Shown piece by piece: positions 1 through 10,581 of a DNA stretch of 64,000 bases. This DNA is from Meloidogyne chitwoodi (taxonomy: Eukaryota; Nematoda; Chromadorea; Rhabditida; Meloidogynidae), in contig JACZZP010000003.1 of the NCBI GenBank assembly GCA_015183035.1, forward strand, positions 558,001-622,000. The letters run 5' to 3'. Numbering within the stretch: position 1 is the first letter of the stretch; each line of letters starts with the position of its first letter. Below the pieces are notes generated by a model. The model was not told the origin of the DNA, searched no databases, and saw only the letters and a program-made list of their open reading frames with translations. The position numbers and the translations under genes are program-made.

Positions 1-50
1 TGTTAAATAAAATTTTGTTAAAAAATAGTTTTGTTATTTAATTTTAAAAA

Positions 51-169
51 TGCTTACGACACCTCCGATTCCCAGGACGTCTCCGTTCCAAGTACTAAGG
101 AAGCCCAACGTTGCTTAACTTGCCAGATCGGATGGGATGGCGTGCTTTCAACGTGGTATGGTCGTAAGC
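51..169 (-). rRNA. 5S ribosomal RNA gene
   Basis: Read on the minus strand this begins GCTTACGACCATACCACGTT and contains the conserved internal control region CAAGTTAAGCAACGTTGGGC, then AGTACTTGGAACGGAGACG, closing with a 3' end that pairs with the 5' end (GCTTACGAC/GTCGTAAGC). The 119-nt length and sequence match nematode 5S rRNA as I know it. It is the RNA component of the large ribosomal subunit, transcribed by Pol III from internal promoters. It lies downstream of PIG-O on the same strand as a single copy. I saw no SL1 spliced-leader gene next to it, an arrangement common in some nematodes. Confidence 0.95.
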
Positions 170-390
170 GATAAACCTGCATTTTAACTAGTATTTTAAC
201 AAAAATAATATGCCTTTCCTGTTCATTCGCAAAGGCAAAAATTGCCCTTTCCATTTATTCGCTGTTCTATAAAGTTAAATGTGCGTGAATTTTTTCAAGA
301 AAAATTTTTTATAAAAAAAAATATTTAAAATTATATTGAGATTTATAAATGTCTTAATTAAAATCACAATAAAAAATATATTTATCAATT

Positions 391-3300
391 TTAAATTGTC
401 AATAAATAAATTAAAATATTAAAGACACAACAAATGAGCAATTCAACTGCATCAAAAACAAATTTAGGAGCAAAAACTTTATAAAACATTAAATGTTTGT
501 GATGAAAAAGTGAAGCTATTACTGAGCCAAATACCTTTAAAAAATTAAAAAAATTAAATTTTCCTCATTAACCCCATTTATTCGCAAAAAAATATTTTAT
601 TTTCTCAATTAATTGTTCTGCGAATAAATGGGATGACCAGAATTTCCTCTTACTTTAATTCCCAAAAATAAAATTAAATAAAATGGAGCAGTTTCATCAT
701 CTTCTTTCTTCATATGTAAAATTAACGAAGCTAATAATTGACCAAAAAATAGTGCAATTAAAACAAATGAACCAGAAATATATTTATTTACAAAATTTCC
801 TCCAATAAATGCTGCACGCCAAGGAATTGAATTTAAAGTTTTTTGATTTCCAATTGCATAAAAACAATAACAAGAAAATAAATAAATTAACCAATATAAT
901 TGTTTATTTTCTGAAAAAATGAAGTAATTAAAAATCAAATTTTAACTCTGATTTTTTAAATTTTTGTTCTGATTTTTTCTGACTTTAATTCTGATTTTAA
1001 TTCTGGTTTTTTCTGATTTTAAATTTTAATTCTGATTTTTCTGAATTTAATTCTGGTTTTTTCTGATATTTTTCTGATTTTAATTCTGGTTTTTTCTGAT
1101 TTTTTTTCTGATTTTTTTCTGATTTTAAACATAATTTCTGAATTTTTTAAGTTTAATTCTGATTTTAAATTTCACCATTTTTAAAGAAAAAATCAACAAT
1201 AGGAAATAAAATTAAACAAAAAGACATTTTCCACCCATAATCTGCACCAACAATCATAATTAAAGGTAAACTAATCATTTGATAAATAATTTTTAATAAT
1301 TTAATTTTATTTAAATTATCATCTTTTTTATTAAATAATTTTATTATTAAAAAATGAGCTAAAGTTATTGAAAATATTGTTTTTGCTAATAATTGACTAT
1401 AATTCTCCAATAAATTAATTGTAGAAGAAAATTTAGGAGTTGAAGAAGGCTATAAAAATGAATTAATTATTATTTTATTTAAATTTAAAATTTTTTAATT
1501 TTTTTTTTTGACAATTTTATTGAACCCTCTCTACTTTTTTATTTTTATTTTGTTCCCTTCCTTCAATAAGTGTTGTTCCTTTCGCACTATATATGTTCCC
1601 TAACCTCTACGTGAGTTTGTTCTTTTCACACTTGTTCCTTTCAAAGTGTTCCCTTCCATCTATATAATGTTCCCTTCCCTTTATAAGTATTGTTCCCTTC
1701 CCTCTATGTTCCCTATCCTCTACATAAGTTGTTCCTTTCACACTTGTTCCTTCCAATCAATGTTCCTTTCCCTCTATAAATATTGTTCCCTTCCCTTTAT
1801 ATTCCTTTTTGATCCTATTAATATTACCCTTAAGTGTATCTCTCCCAATTGTTCCATTTATTTTATATATTTATTTTATTAAAAAAATTATTTTCTTCTT
1901 TACCTCTCCTCTCTTCATTCTTCTACAAGTTAAATCAAAAGTCCAATGAAAACATAAAAGAACAACTAATGGCCAAATAAAAAGTTTATTTAATTTAGAA
2001 GACTTCCATTTATCTTCTAATAAAAAAACTGTGCAAATTATGCTAGCAAGAACACTCCAAGGGAGTATTTGTTCTGTTGTGAATATATAAGGGTTACATT
2101 CTACCTATTAAAAAAATTAAAAAATACATTTAAGAATTTTTAAAAATTAAACCTGTTCTTCCCTGCAACTTTCAAAAGGTTTTAAAATTAATAATGCAGA
2201 AAGAACAATAAATGTATGAAAAATAAATATTTTAGAATTTGTTGAAAGTCTGTAGATTGAAAATTCTCTAAAAAAATTAAAAAAAAAATTGGAGAATTTC
2301 TAAAAATATTTTTTTTATCTTCGTAAAAAAAATATTTATGACTCTCTACTCTAAGGATTTGAATTTTAAAAAATCAGAATCAAAATATAAAAAATCAGAA
2401 AAAACCAGAACATTAAAATCAGAAAAAAATCAGAATTAAAATCGAAACAAAAATCAGAAAAATGTTTTAAAAAATCAGAAAAAAAACTCAGAATAAAATA
2501 AAAAAAATCAGAATTAAAATCGAAACAAAAATCAGAAAAATGTTTTAAAAAATCAGAAAAAAAACTCAGAATAAAATAAAAAAAATCAGAATTAAAATCA
2601 GAACAAAGGGAGAGTCAAAACTAATTAAATAAATAATTAAAAAATTTACCTATTAATATTAAAATAATTAATTAAATTAACCAAAATTAATGTTTGAATA
2701 AAAAAGCGAATAATATCAGATTCATAAATAATAAAACTATTTGAAAATGATAAAAAACAAAAAAATATAATTTGACCAAAAAATGAAATAAAATTAAAAT
2801 TAAATAATTTCTTTAAATTAATATTATTTAATTGACCATTAATAATAATTAATATAAAATATATTTTAGAAACAAAAAGACTTGTAGTTGTAAATATAAT
2901 TTGGTCAAAACTTGGTTTTTCAGCAAAAATTAGACTTAGCTGGAAAAATTAAAAATAAATTAAAATTAAAATAAAATTAAAAATAAATTAAAATATTTTT
3001 TTAAATTAAATTTGGGGTTTTATGGCCAAAAAAAAATTAAAAAATTAAATAAAGATGGACTAAAAATCAGAAATTTCCTGCCTATTCTCCCCTCTAAAAT
3101 TAAATAAAAAAATTAAAATTAAAAAAAACCTGTAATAAAATCATCGCAGAACGAAAAATCCAAAGACAAAAAGGAGGTGTTCTTCTATTTTTTGCTTCAC
3201 AAATTAAAAAATAATTAAAAAATAAAGAGTCAATTAATGACAAAATTCCAACCAAAGTCAAATAAAAATTAAATTGATCCAAAGAAGATCTAATTAAATT

Positions 3301-5738
3301 ATTTATTAATTTTATTATTTTTATATTTAAATTAAAATCATTTTTATTATTTATTGTTGATGTAATACTGTCATAATAACGAACAATTTGAGAAAATTGT
3401 TCCTGAAAATAAAATTAAAATAATTTTATTTTTTAATTTTTTTTTTGCGGATAAAATTTGCGGATATTTGAAGAAAAAGAAAAAAATAAATTTAATTTTT
3501 TTAAATTAAGAAAATATTTTTTTGAACAAATAATTGGATCAGAAAAATACCCAAATATTAATTAATTAATTTAAAAAAAATATACCCTTAATTCAATTTT
3601 ATTTTTAATATATTCTTGTGCATATCTAAACATTTGAAAAACATTTAAACTCATTTGTTCAAATAAAACATCTCCAAACATTGGTTTAATTATTTGGCCA
3701 ATATTAGAGAATGGAATTGGTAAATCCAAAAGTAAAGATAATGTTGGAACTAAATCTACCTTTAAATTAAAATTATTGTTAAAAATATTCTAATTGTAAG
3801 GACATTATTAAATTAAAATATTCTAATTGTAAGGACATTATTAAATTAAAATATTCTAATTGTAAGGACATTATTAAATTAAAATATTCTAGGCATTATT
3901 TCCTCATTTTTTTTAATTTTTAACCCAAAAGGTTTGGGTTAAAAATTAAATATTTAAAAAAAATTAATTTTTAATTACACACTTGCTAAAACATGTGTGT
4001 TTCCTTTTATTTTAATTTTTTATAAAAAAATATTTTTAAAATAATAAAATTTCCAGGCAATATTTGCTCTCTTTTTTCGAAAAAAAAGAGAAAAAACTTT
4101 TAACCCATTCCTTTAGGTTTAAATAAAAAATAAAAAACCTGATTAACCGGCTCAAAATTATTCCAATATTCTCCAGAACAATTAAATTTATTTATCAAAT
4201 TTAATTGTTCTTTTAGTGAATGAGTATAAACAAACAAAGCACTCTTTAATTCATTTAAACTGTCCCCTCCATGATCTCCACTTGCTTAAAAATTAATATT
4301 AATTAATTTTTAAAAAATTATAATTAATTTTTAAAAAATTATAAAAAAACCTGTCATTCCATGATCACCTAGAACAAATAAAATTGAATCTTTTGGAAGA
4401 GTTTGAGTCAAATTAAAAATTAAATTGTCCATTTGGAACAATTTTCTGCTCATTTCGGGATGTGCTGGGCCATAACCTTTTTCAATTTTTTAATTTAAAA
4501 AAATTAAAAATTACGATGACCAGCATGATCAACTCCTAAGCAATGGGCAATTATTAAAGACCAATCAGAACGTTCAAGTTCGGTGAAAATGTTGGCTAGA
4601 AAAATTTAAATTAAATTAAATAAAATTAAAAAAAAAACAAATTTAAATTCTTAAAATTTTTTGTCCGCAAAAGTTGTCAAATTTTATCCGCAATTAATTT
4701 ATAATTATTTTATTTTTTGAAGAAATAAATTATAAAATTGTTAATTATTTTAAAGGCAATAAATTTGCAGACTTTTGATTGGAAAATGTAAAAATTATCG
4801 AAAAATAATTTTGAAATTTAATCAAATAATTTTTAAAAAATTCAAAAAAGACTCAAATAATTAATTAAAAAATATACCAATAACAGTATTATCAACAGTA
4901 TCCAAATCTTTAATATCAAAGCTCGGCTCCTCAAAATGTCGATGAAAACGATCGGGCAAAAGTTGTAACCTTTAAAAAATAAAAAATTTGGCAAATATAA
5001 AAATTTTTTTGAGTTCACTTGAAGTTTATTTAATTACTACTTGTCCTAAACTTAATTTTAAACATCCTCTTTACTTAATAAAATAAAAAATAAAGTTAAA
5101 AAACCAAGTTTCATCTCCTAAAAGTGTAGCATTCTTTCCTTTAGCTAATAATTGATCCAAAATATTATCTTCAGAAATCTTTGTTCCATCAAAATTGTCT
5201 CCAGCTTCAATAAATGCAGGCACACTACCTGTTACTAAAGCTTTAATTCTTTGAAATGTTGTTGTTGGTGCTTCTGCAATAAAAGGAAAAAGAAGAGCAT
5301 TTTTAGGTCGTTCTCGTAGAAGTTGAGCAACTTTTGGCTAAATTTAAACTTAAATTCTTTTTTTTAATTTTATAAAAAAACCATGTGTCCATGAAAATAT
5401 TTTTCATCTCCTTCATATCTCTGATTTCTTCCCATACAATTTTCATAAGGAAAAATAAAATCATAACGAAGAGCATCAATAATTAAAATAATACTTTTAT
5501 TATACTTTGGTTTAATCCAGCAATTTTCTGAATTAACAATGTCCAAACAAGAACTTTTTAATGGAAGAACATGACGTTTTACAAGCAATCCTTTTTGAAA
5601 AATAATTAAAGAAATTGTATAGCTTAATGAAAGTGCAATAAATTTTAATATTGTAGAAAAACGAGAAGAAGGCCATGATGATAAAATTGAATTCATAAAT
5701 TTTCTAAAAAAAAAAGAATTGAAAAAATTATTTAACAA
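391..5738 (-). CDS. PIGO: PIG-O, GPI ethanolamine phosphate transferase 3
   Basis: ER multi-pass enzyme that adds ethanolamine phosphate to the third mannose of the GPI anchor precursor. Seen: an N-terminal membrane segment, then the alkaline-phosphatase-like metal-binding core with IILIIDALRYDF (about 5470), EAPTTTFQRIKALVTGS (about 5250), LGDETW, IAHCLGVDHAGHR (about 4520), LGDHGMT (about 4370) and SGDHGGDS (about 4270). Many hydrophobic exons follow, with FYAIGNQ and IPWRAAFIGG (about 830). The last exon (534-391) reads HLMFYKVFAPKFVFDA, matching the family's C-terminal end; it is joined by a GTAAGAGG donor at 653. Without that splice the frame would run on into an inverted repeat and stop at 609. 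The in-frame ATG at 5696 is an alternative start, giving an N-terminus closer in length to the human protein. At least ten short introns; several hold tandem repeats. Confidence 0.9.
535..653. repeat. Inverted repeat in last PIG-O intron
   Basis: CCCATTTATTCGCA (about 572-586) is mirrored by TGCGAATAAATGGG (about 618-632), a perfect inverted repeat with a short AT-rich loop, inside the 119-bp final intron. CCATTTATTCGC also occurs at about 250-262. Probably a MITE end or a small foldback element. Confidence 0.6.
950..1170. repeat. Degenerate CTGATTTT tandem repeat (PIG-O intron)
   Basis: Roughly fifteen irregular copies of a TTCTGATTTT / TTCTGGTTTT unit fill the intron between the exons at about 654-925 and 1165-1430. 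The reverse complement of the same motif fills a second intron at 2370-2606. Confidence 0.7.
1540..1830. repeat. TTCCCTTCCCTCTATA minisatellite (PIG-O intron)
   Basis: Imperfect tandem repeats of GTTCCCTTCC(C/A)TCTATAA or GTTCCTTTCACACTT type, pyrimidine-rich on the plus strand. An open frame through it is low-complexity and not a gene. Confidence 0.7.
2370..2606. repeat. AAAATCAGAA tandem repeat, inverted relative to 950-1170
   Basis: Units of AAAAATCAGAATTAAAATC and AAAAATCAGAAAAA type, with one duplicated block of about 80 bp. It is the reverse complement of the array at 950-1170, so a transcript crossing both could fold back. Confidence 0.65.
3785..3895. repeat. Four tandem copies of ~33-bp unit with TTCTAATTGTAAGGACATT
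   Basis: Direct repeats in a PIG-O intron. Each contains ATTCTAATTGTAAGGACATT, which closely matches the terminal inverted repeat of the MITE at 15701-16275. Confidence 0.75.
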
Positions 5739-5987
5739 AAAAATAAGAAAGACAAAAAAATAATTTTTTAATGTTTGAAAATTATTAAAAATTAAATCAT
5801 TGGCAAAACGTTTTCAGTATTTACTCCTCAAGTTTGTTCTCTCGCCTATTCTCTTTTTCCCTAACCTTCTCTCATAACTTTACATACTCTCTTCTGTAAA
5901 TCCATATTTTGAAATAACCATGGTTGCATTTTTTAAAGTTTTTTTTAATTATTTAGACCGTCTAATTAAATATTCAATATGTTTTTA

Positions 5988-6449
5988 ATGAAAAGGTTAA
6001 TGTCGAATGTTCCTGACTTAATCTCTGGCTCTGCTTGGTGGAAAAAACCGTTAGTTTGTTTTTAATTTTTCGATAAAATCTGACGTATTTTTAGACTTTA
6101 TTACAACCCAGTTGTACACCCATTGAATAGAGGACCTGATTTTAGTTTTTTGGATGGTCGCAAGCCAGCAATTACTACAAAATTTGAATTGCGAAGAAGG
6201 AAAAAACAAGTTGAACTTGGGGTATATTTTTTTATCATTTAAACAATAAATAGAACTGATTTAAAAAGACATTTAAAAGATTTATTAATTTCATTCAAAT
6301 ATCTTTTTCAGAAACAAATTGTCCATTATCTAAACGAAATAAAAATTGCTGAACAACTTTATGAGGAACAACAGATGCTTAAAACACTTAGAGCGGAAAA
6401 AATAGAACAGAGCAAGCCTAAAGAGAAAGGAATTGAGAATGTATTTTAA
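5988..6449 (+). CDS. mrpl-52: Mitochondrial ribosomal protein L52 (mL52)
   Basis: Small basic subunit of the mitochondrial large ribosomal subunit. Three exons assemble cleanly: MKRLMSNVPDLISG.. ending in an AAACC exon with donor GTTAGT (about 6050); the middle exon gives NRGPDFSFLDGRKPAITTKF followed by LRRRKKQ; after an intron ending TTTTTCAG (about 6312) the last exon is a charged helix to the stop at 6449. The LPDWSYADGRPAP-like core followed by LRRK is the family signature, and the overall length of about 110 residues fits. A short N-terminal extension could be a mitochondrial presequence. It is divergent from PIG-O, with about 250 bp between start codons. Confidence 0.75.
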
Positions 6450-6612
6450 TTTAAATGTGTTTTTTGTTCAGAATTAGATAAATTTTAAAATTTTATTTCG
6501 TTTTTAATATCATTGTTTAAAAACACATTTTATTATCTTATTATTAATTTTTTACTTTTCTTAAGTTTTTCATTATTGTTATAAATTTAATTACTTAAAC
6601 AAAGTTGTTGAA

Positions 6613-7226
6613 ATGCCAGGTACAAGCCAAGTTCGTGAGGGAGGTGATATTGAAGAGGTTTTTAATTTTTTATCAGAGTTGAAATCCAAGAAAACTTTCA
6701 GTTTGTTCTTGTTCTCGATCCTATTAGAAATAAGGAGATTGAGTTTCCTCTTAACAAAGATGGAACTCTTCCAATAACTAAACTTACTTTCTATTTTCCT
6801 GGTGCTTATGGTCTATACTATAAACATGAAAAGTTTGTCGAAAAATGTTTTGTTGGGTATGTTTATTTAAGTGTATTCAAAATTAACGTTTGCATTATTT
6901 ATAGTTTTGATAATAAAAAGAACGCTTTTTTGGCACCATCAGATGGATGGGTTGGAAAATTGTTCAATGTCACTTACAAAGGTTTCATTTTAGACATTGT
7001 AAACTTCAATCAATAATTTATTATTAATGTTAATTATAAAAAATTAAACTTAATGAGTTTTTATAGTTTAAAATTATATTTTAGATAATCGTCAGCGACC
7101 AAAATCTCCCCAAATACTTGGTATATTTTTAATTTCTAATTAATTTTAGATTCGCCTTGCCCTGTAGCTATAAAAAAATTTATTTTAAAGAAAATGGACT
7201 TCACTCACGTGCAGTTGCTGAAATGA
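6613..7226 (+). CDS. TDP-43 N-terminal-domain-like protein, array copy A
   Basis: First of five tandem paralogues. Exon 1 encodes a short polar N-terminus (MPGTSQVREGGDIEE). After a phase-0 intron ending TTTCAG, exon 2 gives FVLVLDPIRNKEIEF, DGTLPITKL and FPGAYGLYY; exon 3 gives FDNKKNAFLAPSDGW and FNVTYK. The pattern resembles the ubiquitin-like N-terminal domain of TDP-43 (family knowledge from memory). A short basic tail exon (DNRQRPKSPQ) begins at about 7085. With the next predicted intron removed, the frame ends at TGA 7224-7226, overlapping the ATG of copy B as ATGA; the 3' end is therefore uncertain. No signal peptide, RRM or membrane segment. Function unknown; oligomerisation is an inference from the fold resemblance. 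Confidence 0.7.
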
Positions 7227-8010
7227 GTAGGGGTGAAATAGGCCAGTCTGTTCGTAAAGAAGTTTTGCAAGACCAAGTTTTAATTAAATTTTTATTTAAT
7301 TTATAATTCAATTTTCAGTTCATTCGTGTTTATGATTCTATAAGCAATGAGACTATTGAGATTCTTCTTGGCAAGGATGGGAATATGCCAATAGCTAAAC
7401 TTAATCGTAGATTTCCTGGTGCACATTTTCTAGAATTTATAAATCCAAAAACTGGTTACAAACGCGATGTTGAGTACGTTTATTGAACTTAATATTAAAT
7501 ATATGTTTGCATTGTTTACAGTTTTGATGAAGAGAAAAAAGTGTTTTTGGCACCTTCTGATGGATGGGGAGATAAGACATTTGATGTTATTTGTAGAGGT
7601 TATTTTTAATTTAAAATTATTAAATTATGTGATTTTTGTTTTATGAAATACTGAATTTTAATAAACATTTTTACATCAAGTCTGTAATAGTTTACATTCT
7701 AGTTCATCTTCATTTTGAGATAATTAAGTTTAAAAATGTTATTTTAGAAGAACAACGTCAACCTCAAAAGCGTGTTTATCCTTATCAGTATATTTTTAAT
7801 TTCTATTTTCTAAAAAATAAAATAATAATTAAATTATTAGAATAATTAAACTCTTTATAATTCAGAACAATAGAACCGAGACTTCCAAATCCTTATTATG
7901 CAAAGCGTTCTTATTCCACAACACCACCGGCACTTATTATTTCTTCTCCTACTTATTCCCCAACACCACCGGAACTTTCAGCGTCTTCTCCTACTTATAG
8001 CTTTACCTAA
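7223..8010 (+). CDS. TDP-43 N-terminal-domain-like protein, array copy B
   Basis: Starts MSRGEIGQSVRKEVLQDQ, intron, FIRVYDSISNETIEILL, DGNMPIAKL, FPGAHFLEF, intron, FDEEKKVFLAPSDGWGD and FDVICR. Intron positions and phases match the other copies (0, 2, 1). After the domain come a basic exon (EEQRQPQKRVYPY) and a final exon with a short Pro/Ser/Thr/Tyr repeat (SPTYSPTPPEL then SSPTYSFT), ending at TAA 8008-8010. This is the longest tail of the array. The start codon lies in the shared context ACAAAGTTGCTGAAATGAG or close to it, which recurs before each copy. Nothing suggests secretion. Confidence 0.75.
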
Positions 8011-8366
8011 ATAATGGTATATTTTTAATTTCTATTATCTAAAAATAAATAAAATAATAATTAAATTATTAGAATAATTAAATTTATTTATAATTCAGGA
8101 CAACAGAATCTCGTAACTATTTTTAACTTTGATGGAATAAATGAAATTCGATTCGTATATTTAATTTTATATAACCTTATAAAAATAGCAGTCTATTTAT
8201 GTTTTTAAATTTTTCTCCTTTATATACTCTTTTTAATTTAGATAAATTTAAAAATCTTATTTATTTTTCTTATTGAATTGTTGAATAATACATTTGATTA
8301 TTTTATTGTTAATTTTACTTTCATTTTTAAAACTTTTCAGTAATCATCATTTACAAAGTTGCTGAA

Positions 8367-8931
8367 ATGAGTGCGATTGAAACAAACAAATCTGTTCGTA
8401 AAGAAGTTTACATGCAAGACCAGGTTTTTAATTAGACTTTTATTAGATTTAAAATTCAATTTTCAGTTCATTCGTGTTTTTGATCCTATCAAAAGTGTGA
8501 CTGTTGAGATTCTTCTTGACAAAGATGGGAATATGCCAATAGCTAAACTTGATCGTAGATTTCCTGGTGCATATTGTTTAGAATATACACATCCAAAAAC
8601 TGGCTACAAACGCGTTGTTGAGTACTTTTATTTAAATGTAATATTAAAATATATGTTTGTTTTATTAAATAGATTTGATGATAAGGAAAGAGCTTTTTTG
8701 CCACCATCAGATGGATGGGGTGATAAAACATTTGATGTTATTTTTAGAGGTTATTTTTTAATTTATTTTATTTTTGTTTTATGAAAAACAAGCTTAATAA
8801 ACATTTTAAAATCGAGTTTTTAATAATTAAAATTTTAGTTTATATTAACTTTTAAAATTATTTTAAATATTTTAGAAGAACGACATCATCAATATCCATA
8901 CTCAACAGGACCTAGATATATCCCGTGCTAA
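8367..8931 (+). CDS. TDP-43 N-terminal-domain-like protein, array copy C
   Basis: MSAIETNKSVRKEVYMQDQ, then FIRVFDPIKSVTVEILL, DGNMPIAKLDRRFPGAYCL and, after the second intron, FDDKERAFLPPSDGWGD with FDVIFR. This is the closest relative of copy B: exon 2 is nearly the same protein. The last exon reads EERHHQYPYSTGPRYIPC and stops at 8929-8931. That end has been altered by an insertion: AGGACCTAGATA occurs at both ends of about 210 foreign bases (8927-9120), and the ancestral sequence evidently continued from the first copy to the intron start now at 9138. The protein therefore probably has a new, shortened C-terminus. Confidence 0.75.
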
Positions 8932-9132
8932 GAAAATTGGTCAGTTAAGGAACAGTTCATAAAGTCACAAGAAAAAACAAAAGTCTTGGAAAACACAAAA
9001 ATACATAAAAGTATTTGTGTAGTTTTTAGAGTTCGCCCCCGGTGGGCGGGGATAGCTTTTACTGGGAACGGGACGAGAAATGTCGCCGGGGACGATCCGG
9101 GGTTGAGAAGAGTAAATTTCCAGGACCTAGAT
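8927..9132. mobile_element. ~210-bp insertion with 12-bp direct repeats and a GC-rich core
   Basis: The direct repeat AGGACCTAGATA ends before TATCCCGTGC at about 8920 and recurs before CATGGTATATTT at about 9120-9132. The insert holds a GC-rich core (CGCCCCCGGTGGGCGGGG, then GGGAACGGGACGAG) that stands out in this AT-rich DNA. The long target duplication would fit a reverse-transcribed insertion, but I recognise no parent sequence. Confidence 0.5.
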
Positions 9133-9515
9133 ACATGGTATATTTTTAATTTCTATTATCTAAAAAATAAATAAAAAATAAATTAAATTAGAATAATTAA
9201 ATTTATTTATAATTCAGGACAACAGAATCTCGTAACTATTTTTAACTTTGATGGAATAAATGAAATTCGATTCGTATATTTAATTTTATATAACCTTATA
9301 AAAAAGTTTTCCATATATGTTTTTCAATTTTTGTTTTTCTTTTATATACTCTCTTTTTTAATTTGATAAATTTAAAAATTTTATTTAGATTTTAATCGAA
9401 TTGTTGAATAATACATTTGATTATTTTATTTTTACTTTCTTTACACTTCATTTTTTAAACTTTTCAGTATTCTTTTCTGATCAACTTTAAATTCTTCATT
9501 TACAAAGTTGTTGAA

Positions 9516-10065
9516 ATGAGTTCTAGTGAAACAAGCCAATCTGCTCGTACTAAAAGTGACATTCAAGAGCAGGTTTTTAATTAAATTTTGAGGAGTTATA
9601 ATCAAAAAATAAAATTTTCAGTTTATTCTTGTTCTTGATTCTAGCATCAACCACAGCTTTATCAGCAAGGAGCTTAATGAGATTCTTCTTGCCAAAGATG
9701 GGACTTTGCCATTAGCGTCTCTTGATCGTAGATTTCCTGGTGCCCATTGTCTGATATATACAAATCCAAAAACTGAACGCAACCGCGCTGTTGAGTATGT
9801 TTATTTAAGTTAATTTTAAATGTTTGCATTATTTACAGGTTTGATGAGGAAAAGAAAGCTTTTTTGGCACCATCAGGTGGATGGGGTGATAAGAAATTTA
9901 CTGTTCTTTATAAAGGTTATTTTTAAATTAAAGTTTATTAAATTACATAATTTTTTTTTAGAAAACTAATATTTTACTAATTTTTCGCTTTAAACATTTT
10001 AAAATTAAATTTTAGAACGACGTGAACCTCCACCGCCTCCAAAGCCGTCTATTACTTACTATTAA
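9516..10065 (+). CDS. TDP-43 N-terminal-domain-like protein, array copy D
   Basis: MSSSETSQSARTKSDIQEQ, intron, FILVLDSSINHSFIS followed by KELNEILLAKDGTLPL, LDRRFPGAHCL, intron, FDEEKKAFLAPSGGWGD and FTVLYK. It carries an insertion of about six residues between the first and second strands compared with B, C and E. The tail is short, basic and proline-rich (ERREPPPPPKPSITYY), ending at TAA 10063-10065. Splice phases are those of the other copies. The upstream ~100 bp, including TTTACAAAGTTGTTGAAATG, is conserved with the other copies and may be a shared promoter or 5' UTR. Confidence 0.75.
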
Positions 10066-10581
10066 TTAAATATACATGGTATATATTTAATTTCTATTGT
10101 CTAAAAATAATAAAAATATTCCTTTTATGAATCTAAGATTTTTGGAGGGCAAAAAGGGTTAATTTTAAGAATGTTGTGTTAACAAAGAATGGGGTGTAGA
10201 AGAAGCCGTTTAGTATCTAAAAACAAAAAAATAATAATTAAATTTAGACTAAAATAATGAGAATTTTTTATAGTTAAGAACGACAGATGGCATTGAATAT
10301 TAGATGGAATATAGGATATAATAATTTATTTTCAAATATTGTTTGATCTCTTTATTTGTTTTATTGTAAATTTTTGGCTGCCTTTAATTTTATCAGATAT
10401 CAAATTATGATTTCGAATTATATTTTTGAATGTCTAATTAATTATATTGAAATCAATTTTTTAAAGGATTGTTTAATAATACATTTGATTACTTTTAATT
10501 TTATTTTCCACTTTTCATTTTTTAAACTTTTCAGTATTCTGGTAAAATTATAAATTCTTCATTTACAAAGTTATTGTTGAA

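Noticed and set aside
169..400. Spliced-leader (SL1) RNA gene next to 5S rRNA
   Set aside because: No GGTTTAATTACCCAAGTTTGAG-like sequence on either strand nearby.
609..938. PIG-O ending at the stop codon at 609
   Set aside because: A GTAAGAGG donor at 653 and an acceptor before 534 join an exon with the family's conserved KVFAPKF C-terminus, so the longer read-through frame is intronic.
1646..1882. Open frame with repeated FPSLYKYCSLP peptides
   Set aside because: Translation of a pyrimidine-rich minisatellite inside a PIG-O intron.
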